A stretch of DNA of 64,000 nt from Mytilus californianus (taxonomy: Eukaryota > Mollusca > Bivalvia > Mytilida > Mytilidae): NCBI RefSeq assembly GCF_021869535.1, contig NW_026262668.1, forward strand, positions 75,475,558-75,539,557, written 5' to 3'. This document shows positions 54,956 through 64,000 of the stretch, piece by piece. The position numbers were made by a program, and so were the translations under genes. The first letter of the stretch is position 1, and each line of letters opens with the position of its first letter. Under the pieces are notes generated by a model. That model was not told the origin of the DNA. It was given only the letters and a program-made list of their open reading frames with translations, and ran no database searches.

Positions 54956-55984
54956 AAGTCAATATTAAACAAAAATTCATCTCCATATTATCACCATAGG
55001 CCGATAATTACGTTTTTTTGCAGCTAGCAGGTGGGTCAAACCAGTGTTCACACATCATTAAAAAAGTTTTCATATATATTTCTTGCCGCAATGACACACT
55101 GCACTTTATTTTTTTTAAATCGAGAACTTTCCTTATTAGCTTCCATTTTGAAAAAAAGCATGTCAAAAAGTAAGACAGAAGTTAAAGTTTGCCAATATCA
55201 CCGACTACATGTAATATAGCGTCCCTGTTAACTGGGCGGAGTTTTAAAATTACAATCCCAACTTTTCCTGAACCTAGTAAGTAGTATAGATTTTGTTTAT
55301 ATATTGACAATGTCTTTAACTGGTAGTGTTTGGAACTGCCCGGTAGACTGCGGATGTGTGTCCTAGGCAAAATCCCGACTTGGTCAAACCAAATATTTTA
55401 GCATGCGGTATTGAGGGATATTAGCACATACCGATATATAAGGTCGGAATACTACTAAGGTCACGGTTGCATTGACCAATTTTCATCTACATGATCAAAG
55501 GTGGAAAACTGCAAACTATTGAAGTGTCCGGTTTTTTTTTCTGCGTAAAACAAAAAATGTGTTGCTCTAGTTCCGTTAGACTGTTATAATAACTCATTCT
55601 TAATTAATTATTTTAGTTTTTACGCTGATATTACCTCTTTTTTTTTCTTTTTTTTTTAATGCGAACTCTGTTGGCATATTGAAAGTTACAACAGAAAATA
55701 GAAAATTAACAAATAGTGAAATAAGTAAAAGGAAAATATCATAAATAGAAAACATTGGCCCGAGGTCTCATCATCATGTTATAGGACTAGAGTTCCAAAA
55801 ATCATAAAATCATGATACGAGGAAATTTGTTAGATATTTTCGTGCCCATTATTTGATAAAGTATATAAATCTTTAAATAAAATTGTTATGTGTGACTGTC
55901 AAGTATTTAGTCTTTATTTGAAAATTGTAATGTCCAAGTTTTTTTTACCATTATCAAAATTTTGCAGTGTTAGAATATTTTACA
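54956..55984. other. AT-rich DNA, nothing recognised
   Basis: No supported gene. The last 35 bp (55951-55984) resemble 60208-60243 (see findings). Confidence 0.35.
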
Positions 55985-56669
55985 TAGGGGAAAATCGCCT
56001 AATTGCGGACAGCGCCGATATGCGGACGGAAAACGAATATCTCACTTTTCAATAAAATTATGAAAAATTGAAATAAAATAGATATAAGAAAAAAGGTGTT
56101 TTGTTTACTATAGAATCTCTATTTTGTTGCAATAAGGTTATCATGTCTATAACTTACGATTTACTTTTGTGTCATGTGATTGAAATTGCATGCTATAAAT
56201 AGCTTATGTCAACAAGTTTGAAAACCGGAAAATTTTGAAAAAATCCAAAGTTAAGCGTGTCACATTCAATACACAGTTGTTCATGTAAGAATGGCAATTT
56301 ATGTTTTGAAAAGCAATAGGCATTGCGTATTTTATGCAAGGAAACATCTCTTTTAATTATTTTTACTGATTTGTCTAAATTTGAATTATGCAAAATAGGA
56401 ATAAGCAAGTGTCCGCATTTTCACCACCGAAAATAATATGATAGCCGAAATGCGGACACAAAATATTTTGAACAACTAACACGTGCAGTGGTGCATATGT
56501 CAATACCATGATGACGGAAATAAACAAAACTCTCTTATAATCTAGCATTGTTAGTTTCAATCCGATACATTTATATCAATATTAAAGCGTTGATTTGGGT
56601 TTATTTGTTTTGCTTTCATTTTGCATATTACGAACATAATGCGTTTAGAGTGGAGCGCACATATTCGCC

Positions 56670-57045
56670 GGGGACACAATTTCGCCGTTTTATGATTTTG
56701 AGGTGTAAAACTGATTTCACAGGATGGCTGAAATGGAAGAAATATGCCGGTAAATTATATTTTTATAACAAATATGATTATTTTTTAAACTTAGACAAAA
56801 TTTAGGCACTTACCACAAAGGACCGGGAAACGGACAACGATTTTCGGCCAATTTCCTGAATGAAAAACACGATTTCAAAGAAGTATTTCTTAGTAATTCT
56901 TTGACTGATTGCCCTAAATTTCAGTTCTTTACACCTTTGAAATGTCTGCTATTCATCTATAATGAAATTGATTTGATAAATATTGTTTAAAGCTGCAGTT
57001 ATTTGGTTTTAAATAGATGTGTAAAAACGGCGAATAGGTGTCCCC
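56670..57045. repeat. Inner inverted-repeat element, 376 bp
   Basis: GGGGACACAATTTCGCCGTT (56670 on) is reverse-complemented by AACGGCGAATAGGTGTCCCC (ending 57045), 3 or 4 mismatches over about 24 bp. It has no TA flanks. The end sequence loosely resembles that of the surrounding 4.2-kb element (GGGGA..., ...CGCC). Confidence 0.6.
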
Positions 57046-57346
57046 CAATAACAAATCATCAGGAAATATCAAATAGCCTTTAATCTAACTTTTCAGATGA
57101 ATTTTTTCAAAGAAACACGTTTTCAAACTAGGAATATTTTGCTTTTGATGATATCTTCATATAGAAATATCAGTATACTTAAAAAACATAAAGACCTGAA
57201 CATAAACTGCAGAAAACATGGAAAATTATGGCGAAAATGAGCACCCCACTCTACAAGTCTGATTTCCACTCCAGTTGGCAACTTGCACACATCTTCAATA
57301 GGTCAAAAACTGAAAACGTCATCCCGTGATGGCAAGCCAATCTATT

Positions 57347-57708
57347 TCTCTTTCTTTACAGAATGTCTACATGTTTAGGACTTTTTGCGAAAGCAAATGG
57401 AATGAAATAAAATGTACAGAAACAATCGTCCGAATGAAATTGCAACAATGTCTCGTAGACGAATGGCTATTTGACAATGATGTTATTAGCTATTTATCTA
57501 TGAAATTAATATGTTTATCAAAACATGAATATATATTAACACTTCTATGCGAAATTATTGAAAGTGATAAGGAAAATGAATTCAGCAGCATTGTGTTTAT
57601 TGCTAGAAAATCAAGTAGATGAGGTAAAGAGTTGGACATTCTTATTGCGGAAGAGGCAGATGAACTTATTGATATCATGAATATTCTTTTGAAAGAAATG
57701 TTTTTATA
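57347..57708 (+). pseudogene. Unrecognised coding remnant inside the 4.2-kb element
   Basis: A polypyrimidine acceptor (TTTCTCTTTCTTTACAG) ends at 57361. The frame then reads FCESKWNEIKCTETIVRMKL...SMKLICLSKHEYILTLLCEI...SSIVFIARKSSR, a TGA, and continues in frame as GKELDILIAEEADELIDIMN and ILLKEMFL to TAA. The composition is protein-like and mostly helical. I do not recognise the family. It could be a broken exon of the element's own gene or of a captured host gene. Confidence 0.35.
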
Positions 57709-58244
57709 AAACTTTTAAAAACATGATAGAAATAATGTAACCAATACATTGGTTTTAAAGACCTCTGTAGACTTTTAGTAACGACTTTGTGCATCTAGTC
57801 GTCTGTCTGTCTGTTTGTCCATCCGTCTGTGAAAAATCGAAAAACAAACGAGGCCCCTCATGGGGAGGTACCAGTAATTGCATAATCACCAAATTTTTGC
57901 CAACATAATCACATAATCATTAAATATTTGCTTTGGTAATCAAAAACTTATTTTCTTTAGTTATCAAAAAATCATAAACTAAAAGCTTTGTTATCATATA
58001 ACAATTCAATTGTAAACTATTTAATAACTAAACAGTTTTTAATAAGCTCTTCCTCGTCCTCATCCTTCTCGGGTGAAACTGTTACACAGTATCACCTGCA
58101 TCTTCCATATTTGGTTCGGTAATTTTCTCACGTTTTTTTTAACCTGCATGGACGAATGAATGTTAGTAATTAATCATCCTTTGCACCTATCGTTAACCTG
58201 TTGTGTTTTAGACATTTCCTCTAAGGCACAGAACTAGGTATGCA

Positions 58245-58315
58245 TATATTGTCTGTTCTGTGGTCGGGTTGTTGTCTCTTTGACACATTCCCCATTTCCA
58301 TTCTCAATTTTATGT
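58245..58315 (+). repeat. Family R2 retroelement tail
   Basis: TTGTCTGTTCTGTGGTCGGG, TTGTTGTCTCTTTGACACAT and CCATTTCCATTCTCAATTTT match the 3' end of 42350-42421. It is the most truncated of the three copies. Confidence 0.85.
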
Positions 58316-59914
58316 TCTGCACACGCTGGTATCCTTTCGCCATTCTGATAAAATTCGATATAGAAAAAAGTATATATGTGACGAAATGCAACGAACGCCA
58401 ATAGCGTATCATCATGCGTGACCACAATCTCCAGTACTACGTCTTTATTATGGCCTGTCGACTTTTGGCGGGTGCCCTATTATAGTAATCACTCTGCACG
58501 TCTATTCATCCGTCCGTCTACACTTTCTATGTCGTAGGATAACTAAAATTTACTTCGACAGATTTTGAAAGAAATTTTAGCACAACATTTAGTAACATTA
58601 GGGGAAGCTCCCCTTCATTTTTTTCTTACTTTTCATTTTCGAGATATTGGACTTATGCCAGCAAGACCCTTCATTGAGGAGTGACATGGGTCAGTATTCA
58701 TAAGAGAAAATAAAAGGATGTGAAGTAAATGTACATGGGACAAAATCGCATACAATACATAGAAAAAATAAAAAAATATCAATGAGCAGGGCTTTTATTC
58801 CTGTTCTTCATCTTGACAGTTGATGTAGGGTCTTCAACAATGAACGCATCATTCATATCCTACAAGGTCAAGACGGTACTATTGATAAAAATATAAACCA
58901 AAGTTCACCTTCTTGCTCCCTACCCGCCTCGGAGTGCCAACTTGTGAGTTGCTTGTGTACGACGGTTCTCCAGTCGAAAGCACCAGGGATACAAGAAAAG
59001 TGCAGTAATTTTGAAAGACATCGATCGCCGCTAAAATATGCTTTGAAGTTACACATGTCGGGAGCGGTCAATGAATTACATAATTTATAATTACGGACTA
59101 GGTTTTTCAACATATATTTGTCATACATTAGAAACAACAAATGATAGACAATACATATAAAACTAAACGTAATACTGACTTTTCCATAATTCCCTAAAAT
59201 TTTTGGTGTCCATTTTTCCATATTCTAATTTTTTTTTGTTGAACATTCCAATTTACAAAATTTGCATGTTCCCTCACACCTTGCGTTTTTCAATTTTTGA
59301 TTTCCCAATTCTTACAAATGAAGCCTTTTTACCCATTCCATAAACTGTTTTCAGATGTTCATGGTGTTGGATGGGCCGCAAAAAATCAAGTTTGTCAAAG
59401 AGTACATAGAAACCAGCGATAAATAAAATTATCTTATAAGTATCGGAAAGTGCAAAAAAAAATCTCGCCTCAAGGTATCTTATGCTCTTGAGTGAGGGCT
59501 ACGGATTTTTAAGTGATTAGGACATAAAACACATTGCAATGAATGCCATACGATTTGAAATTGAAAGTTATGACAACTATATCTCGTATATATGCATGCA
59601 TGTATCTTGGAAGACAATATCCCGATGGAAGCTGTCAGAACAAAAAAGTTTCTGCATCTTAAATCATTTAATAATTGGTGTGGTATAAGATATTTAATGA
59701 ACTTTTTTAATCTTATTTTTCTCACCTTTCCACATGTATTATAAGTTCATGCGAGAAAACCATTCTCAAACATGCTTTAAGATGCACTGAAAGGGTATTC
59801 CTTAGGGGTATTCATGAGAGCTAATGTTATATATGCATAATACCGGCGTTTTGAATAGCAAGAACTGTTTAAAAATAAGTGTCCGCAATTTGACGACAAG
59901 GTGTCCGTATTTTA
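58316..59914. other. Interior of the 4.2-kb element; no gene called
   Basis: It includes a GTCGACTTTTGGCGGG head with CATCCGTCCGTCTAC near 58456-58520. The 117-codon minus frame at 58868-59221 has some protein-like stretches but no recognised domain. Confidence 0.4.
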
Positions 59915-59941
59915 CCCCCCCCCCCCCCCCCCCCCCCCCCC
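59915..59941. repeat. Poly-C run of 27
   Basis: The longest homopolymer in the window, between GTGTCCGTATTTTA and TGTCCGCATTT inside the 4.2-kb element. The length may be unreliable in sequencing. Confidence 0.9.
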
Positions 59942-60155
59942 TGTCCGCATTTACACGACTCGGCATTTCCGCGGATTTTAAGAGTTTGCAATCTACCAAT
60001 CAAGAGAGGAGACCTGAAAACGCGGGAAATAGTCCATTTGATACCCCTCTATCCTCTCCTGTCAAATGCAACCACCAGTATGTCCGCAATTGGCCTCAAC
60101 AGTATCCAAACTTCCGGATTTGAAAAAGTGTCCGCAATTAGGCGAATTTCCCCTA

Positions 60156-61039
60156 CTACGGAATTGTTATGTTGAAAAATTTTTGGCAAATAAAACTTAC
60201 GTAACTATTATCAAAATTTTGCAGTGGGAAAATATTTCACATACTCCGTAATAAGATCCTACCAATACTTGGAAATGAAGAGATTTATGACAGTAACAAA
60301 ATGTTATAATACGCCAAACGGATAAAACGGTTAAATAAAGCTCATTAGAGCTTGTTGACTCTATTTGTATACTTTGCCGACTCTAAAAAAAGCTTATTTA
60401 TTATTATTTATTTATTTTTTATTTATAGCGTGCAGATGAACCCCGATGCCTATATACTATAATAGCATACTATATATGGGTTTTAATTGTTTTTGAAAGC
60501 CGTAAGGTGACATGCAGTTGTTTACATCGCTATCCTTTGTTTACGGTTAAACGTTGCGTCATTGTCAAAATATTTTCATATATATACTAATATATCTAAA
60601 AGACATCTATTGATATATTTACATTTGTAACCAGTATTTAAATGAAAATAGGGTGCGAACGGATCCAAGGGGCGTGTAGGGTGAGAATGTGTTTCAGTTG
60701 GAGCGAACGCACCAGATACCGTCGTACATGTCAATATTTATATTTTCTTTTTTTTAATGTTATGCTTTAATATATATCATGTATAATTCTGTGATTTTTT
60801 ATGTGAAAATTTAACAAATTTTTATGTGAAAAATAAACAAACCACTCTGTAGTTCTGACCGTACGTATTTCCTGTTTTGTAGAACGTTTTGCATGGTTTG
60901 TTGACATCGGGAAAGGGTGCTTTCATACACGCCCGCGTTCCAATGTCGTCAAAACTATTTTTGAGAAAACCCCTCAAAGCGACCGTTTCCAAGGCGCTCG
61001 TCGTTAGAAACATGCGTTAAAATATGCGCACTGTTAAAG
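60156..61039. other. No gene recognised
   Basis: AAAGCCGTAAGGTGACATGC near 60497 is a scrap of family R1. The 63-codon minus frame at 60822-61013 is not supported by any domain or splice signal. Confidence 0.4.
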
Positions 61040-61265
61040 GGCCGAGCCACCTTAAATACTATATTATGATCATAAACAAGCTTCTGTCCAAGTTTGGTAC
61101 AAATCCAGGATAGTTTAAGAAAGTTATTAAAATTTCAAAAACTTTAGCCACAGAGTGAATATTTGTGGACGCCGCCGACGACGCCGGACGACGACGACGA
61201 CGACGCCGACGACGGAATGTAGGATCGCTATGTCTCGCTTTTGCAACAAAAGTCGTAGGCTCGAA
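61040..61265 (-). mobile_element. Tandem-core-type element end: unit, (GAC)n microsatellite, hairpin
   Basis: CAAGCTTCTGTCCAAGTTTG and AATCCAGGATAGTTTA (as in 42526-43005) are followed by GACGACGACGACGACGCC (near 61190-61207), then TCTCGCTTTTGCAACAAAAG and TCGTAGGCTCGA, a hairpin-like head in reverse orientation (61232-61264). Read on the minus strand it is hairpin, microsatellite, repeat unit. Confidence 0.65.
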
Positions 61266-62345
61266 AAAAACCACTGATATTTCTAAATATTGATCAACAA
61301 AAATCAATATGAATATAAATTATATAAAAATAAAGCTCAGTTCTTTCTCCACATGAATTTTAAGTGTTCCTGGTAGTCCTTAGCAAGTTGAGCTTCCCGA
61401 AATCTACATTTTTTCAACAACTAAGTTTTCGAACACACTGGTATATACTCCCTGTCCGTCATAGCTTGACAAGAATTTCCCGAACAAGAAACTCATTTTT
61501 TTGCGGATGCCTCTCTCGTTAACCTAAAAAATAATGAAAATTCATTGAGGCTATTTATAATCAAGTAAATTATTTTGTACATTATCTTTCACTTCTGATT
61601 TAGTACTACACAGACGGAACCAAGAATTTTATCATGAGTGTGAACTTTCATTAAATTGTGAAGGGGAAAGTATGGTCACTTTTTCAGTAGTGTAGGAGTA
61701 GGCTGAAAGGGGATGAAAACTTCTGAAAAAGTAAAATAAAAAAACAATAATACTGAACTCTAAGGATAAAAAATAAAAAAAAATAGAAAAAAACGTTTTC
61801 TATATGTCTAGATGTCTAGAAGTTAGCCACCCCTTTTCCCCTACTCCTACGCCTCTGTATTTGATCCCTTTAATTAAAAATTCTTCAATATTATATAAGA
61901 TATCTGTATTTATATTTAATTTCTAAATTTTATGATTTATTTGCTATATACCGTGTTAGGAAAACTGAAAAACTGCTGATAAATCCTCGTTTTGGAAAAC
62001 AGTCAATAACATAATATTATTTATTTCAGCAACTTTCCTAAAAAAATATGTCATGTCGAAATCGACATATTTGACAACAAGTGCAGTTTTACACACAGTT
62101 TTTTTTTGGCAAAAATAGATATGAACACAGGCTTTATGCAAAAAGATATCTTATACGCATAAACATCAATATAAAATATATTTTATAGCATAAACTCTTT
62201 TATGGTAAAGCCATTGCTCATATTTAACTATAAATGAAACTATCTCAAAATAAGGGTATTTCGCAAGTTTATTTAAACCATTGTCGTGACGTCAGCCTAT
62301 TCATTTACCGTGGATTCTTTTTCTAGGATCAACGCTTTCTAAGTC
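61266..62345. other. AT-rich DNA, nothing recognised
   Basis: No supported feature on either strand. Confidence 0.35.
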
Positions 62346-62350
62346 TAGGT

Positions 62351-62440
62351 TAGTCTATGGAAAGGTATATACTATGAAATTTAGAGCGAGGGGCTTGCCC
62401 CGAGCTCTTAATTTCATAGTATATATCTTTCCATAGACTA
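62351..62440. repeat. 90-bp near-perfect hairpin
   Basis: TAGTCTATGGAAAGGTATAT... (62351 on) is reverse-complemented to 62440, including GGGGC-TT-GCCCC in the centre. Arms are about 37-43 bp with almost no loop. GTATATACTATGAAAT also resembles the ends at 63169/63535. Confidence 0.92.
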
Positions 62441-63168
62441 TCCAATTTAGCACATATTTACAACTTGAGTAATCTTTTAATTGGTCTATTGATAGTTTAT
62501 TTGGCTGACTACTTGTATCACAGGTGTTTGTAAAAAGGAGCTCATTAACGAAGTTTTGTAAATCTACTCACTAGTATTATTGTAAAATATGTGATTTCAA
62601 AAGGCCCTTCACTCCAGAATAAAAAGATGGTAGCTGCTGGTGTAAGTATGTATACTGATATAAAGCGGTGTTTTACTATACATGTTCTTCTTACATGGTA
62701 AGATGACAAAATAAATTGACCAAAAGCAGGCAATAATTAAATTGCAGTGGAAGCTTTACATGTTTTGAAAACATTTTTTAATTTCACAGTAAAACTAAAG
62801 CTATAATAAATTTTGAAACATAGAGATAGTTTGTCCCCATAGATATAGTCTAGCAGATAGGCATTAAAAAGCAACTACCAATAGATCAGAGATTATAGGT
62901 TTTGTGTTTTGTGTTGTTTTTTTTATTATTTCAAAGTAAAAACTAAAAGATTTATCAGAATATGTTTATATATATATATATAGGTGGCACATTATCTTCA
63001 GACATAATCACAGTTTTTCAATTCATGACATCGTCCTGAACATGCATGAAATATTTGCCACTGGACATTAAGCAACCAATAATCAATAAATCAATCAATT
63101 CATGACGAAATAGATCACCTTCCTTAAGAAAGTTTATCACCAAGTTGCTTTAATTTTCCTGCACAAGG

Positions 63169-63535
63169 TTTCATAGTACACACTTTTCTGTGTACAAAGT
63201 AATTGCATGGATGATACATTATCATAATTTTAAGATATCGTTGTACTCTAATCAAGATATAAAGAACCATATGTATTACCCTTTATTTAAATGATAAAAT
63301 TTGCAATTGTCAAAAACAATTTTTAGATCCAGAGATTTTAATAGCAGGATATTTAAAAATCAACGTGAAAACTAATTACAAACTATTTAATTTAATTTGG
63401 AACACAGTATTTTATTTCAAAATAGCCAGTGGCAATTTTTGTTTTAAATATCTTGATTACGATACAATGAAATCTTACCCTTGTGGTCATTCATGCGTAG
63501 TTACTTAGTACACAGAAAAAGTATGTACTATGAAA
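63169..63535. mobile_element. Inverted-repeat element, 367 bp
   Basis: TTTCATAGTACACACTTTTC...GTAC (63169-63195) and GTACACAGAAAAAGTATGTA...GAAA (63508-63535) are reverse complements apart from a few changes. No TIR-adjacent duplication is obvious. The sequence just outside on the right (AAGTTGTAAGTATGTGCTAA) matches, inverted, 62448-62480. Confidence 0.65.
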
Positions 63536-63734
63536 ATTAGAAGGCAAATATAAGCAATTTGATTGGACGAGAAGTTGTAAGTATGTGCTAAATCTGTCGC
63601 TGAAATGGATTCACCAATTATATTTAATTGTTTCCTTTGTGTGCCTAATTTCATTAAGTTTGAATAAGCTAATTTACTGATTTCTGTTCACTAATAGAAT
63701 TAATTTAAAAACTTACCTTTAATTTTTGTAATTT

Positions 63735-63830
63735 TTATATGCCTTCACTGGGAATCGAACCCGTCCTTGAAATCTGTTATGTGTGACTGACATCATCATA
63801 TCGACGAAACCTCTCGGCTACCAATAGGTT
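63735..63830 (-). mobile_element. tRNA-like SINE head
   Basis: On the minus strand: TTGGTAGCCGAGAGGTTTCG (A box, near 63825), then a spacer and GGACGGGTTCGATTCCCAGT (B box, near 63745-63765). The promoter boxes are excellent, but the acceptor stem does not pair and the spacing is long, so I call it a tRNA-derived repeat and not a tRNA gene. Confidence 0.65.
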
Positions 63831-63951
63831 AAAATTTAAATGTCTATTTTATAAATATAAATGAACATATGATATACATCGGTACAACGGACACACAGGG
63901 CTTGTACCTTTATAATTTTTATATTCATTATAGGCAATCGTAAAGTATAAG

Positions 63952-64000
63952 TTGGTAGCCGCGAGGTTAGCATGGTTAAGATCAATGAGTTAAAGAGTCA
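63952..64000 (+). mobile_element. Second tRNA-like head, cut by the window end
   Basis: GTTGGTAGCCGCGAGGTTAG at 63952 on is nearly the same A-box segment as the head at 63735-63830, but on the + strand, so the two point away from each other. The B box would lie beyond the window. Confidence 0.5.

Larger units (their letters stand above)
55987..60153. mobile_element. 4.2-kb TA-flanked element with 25-bp TIRs
   Basis: GGGGAAAATCGCCTAATTGC... at 55987-56011 is reverse-complemented at 60129-60153 with one mismatch in 25. Both ends abut TA (55985-55986 and 60154-60155), as in Tc1/mariner/pogo elements. TGTCCGCA or its complement recurs near both ends (about nine times). The interior has other repeats nested in it (R2 tail 58245-58315, hairpin-type head near 58456, inner inverted repeat 56670-57045). 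No intact transposase is recognised. Confidence 0.75.

Noticed and set aside
58868-59221. 117-codon minus frame
   Set aside because: Some protein-like text but no domain, no splice context, and inside a decayed element.
60822-61013. 63-codon minus frame
   Set aside because: Short, no family recognised, no splice or start context.
63735-63830. A genuine tRNA gene on the minus strand
   Set aside because: A and B boxes are good, but the acceptor stem does not pair and the box spacing is too long for a functional tRNA.

Overview
The window reads as nuclear DNA of a bivalve mollusc, most likely a marine mussel (Mytilus-type). This rests on split genes with GT-AG introns, an AT-rich background, and several interspersed repeats I recognise as common in mussel DNA. 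There is no dense operon-like coding. I ran no database search, so species, clade and family names below are recognition or inference.

Two host genes can be modelled, both on the + strand. (1) A three-exon carbohydrate (Gal/GalNAc/GlcNAc-type) sulfotransferase: exons 13958-14015, 14852-15050 and 16180-16921, 332 residues, type II membrane topology, with both PAPS-binding motifs. (2) A three-exon Ly6/uPAR-domain protein: exons 30777-30852, 35553-35711 and 36506-36762, 163 residues, with signal peptide, 12 ectodomain cysteines and a GPI-type hydrophobic tail. In both, splice phases agree across every junction.

Most of the rest is mobile or repetitive DNA. 0-7.5 kb: a tandem repeat, a decayed APE-type LINE on the - strand, a 0.66-kb long-TIR element and a 183-bp palindrome. 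8-13.5 kb: short interspersed repeats and two fragments of retroelement 3' ends. 17-24.7 kb: two inverted copies of an element built around a 21-bp tandem array, LINE scraps, two tRNA-derived SINEs, foldbacks and a TA-flanked MITE. 25-27.3 kb: an internally deleted LINE on the + strand. 38-43 kb and 47.6-52.4 kb: elements of 'hairpin + GC-rich microsatellite + 130-190-bp tandem core' design, several nested, resembling molluscan pearl / Helentron-associated elements. 44.1-46.75 kb: a discrete 2.6-kb element with 206-bp terminal inverted repeats, a 12-14-bp target duplication, an inward splice donor in each TIR and two converging reading frames; I recognise no transposase in it and it is the strongest candidate for something undescribed. 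56-60.2 kb: a TA-flanked element with 25-bp TIRs and an iterated TGTCCGCA motif. 62-64 kb: a perfect 90-bp hairpin and tRNA-like SINE heads.

The two host genes are unrelated in function (Golgi sulfation; cell-surface Ly6 protein), and nothing suggests they act together.
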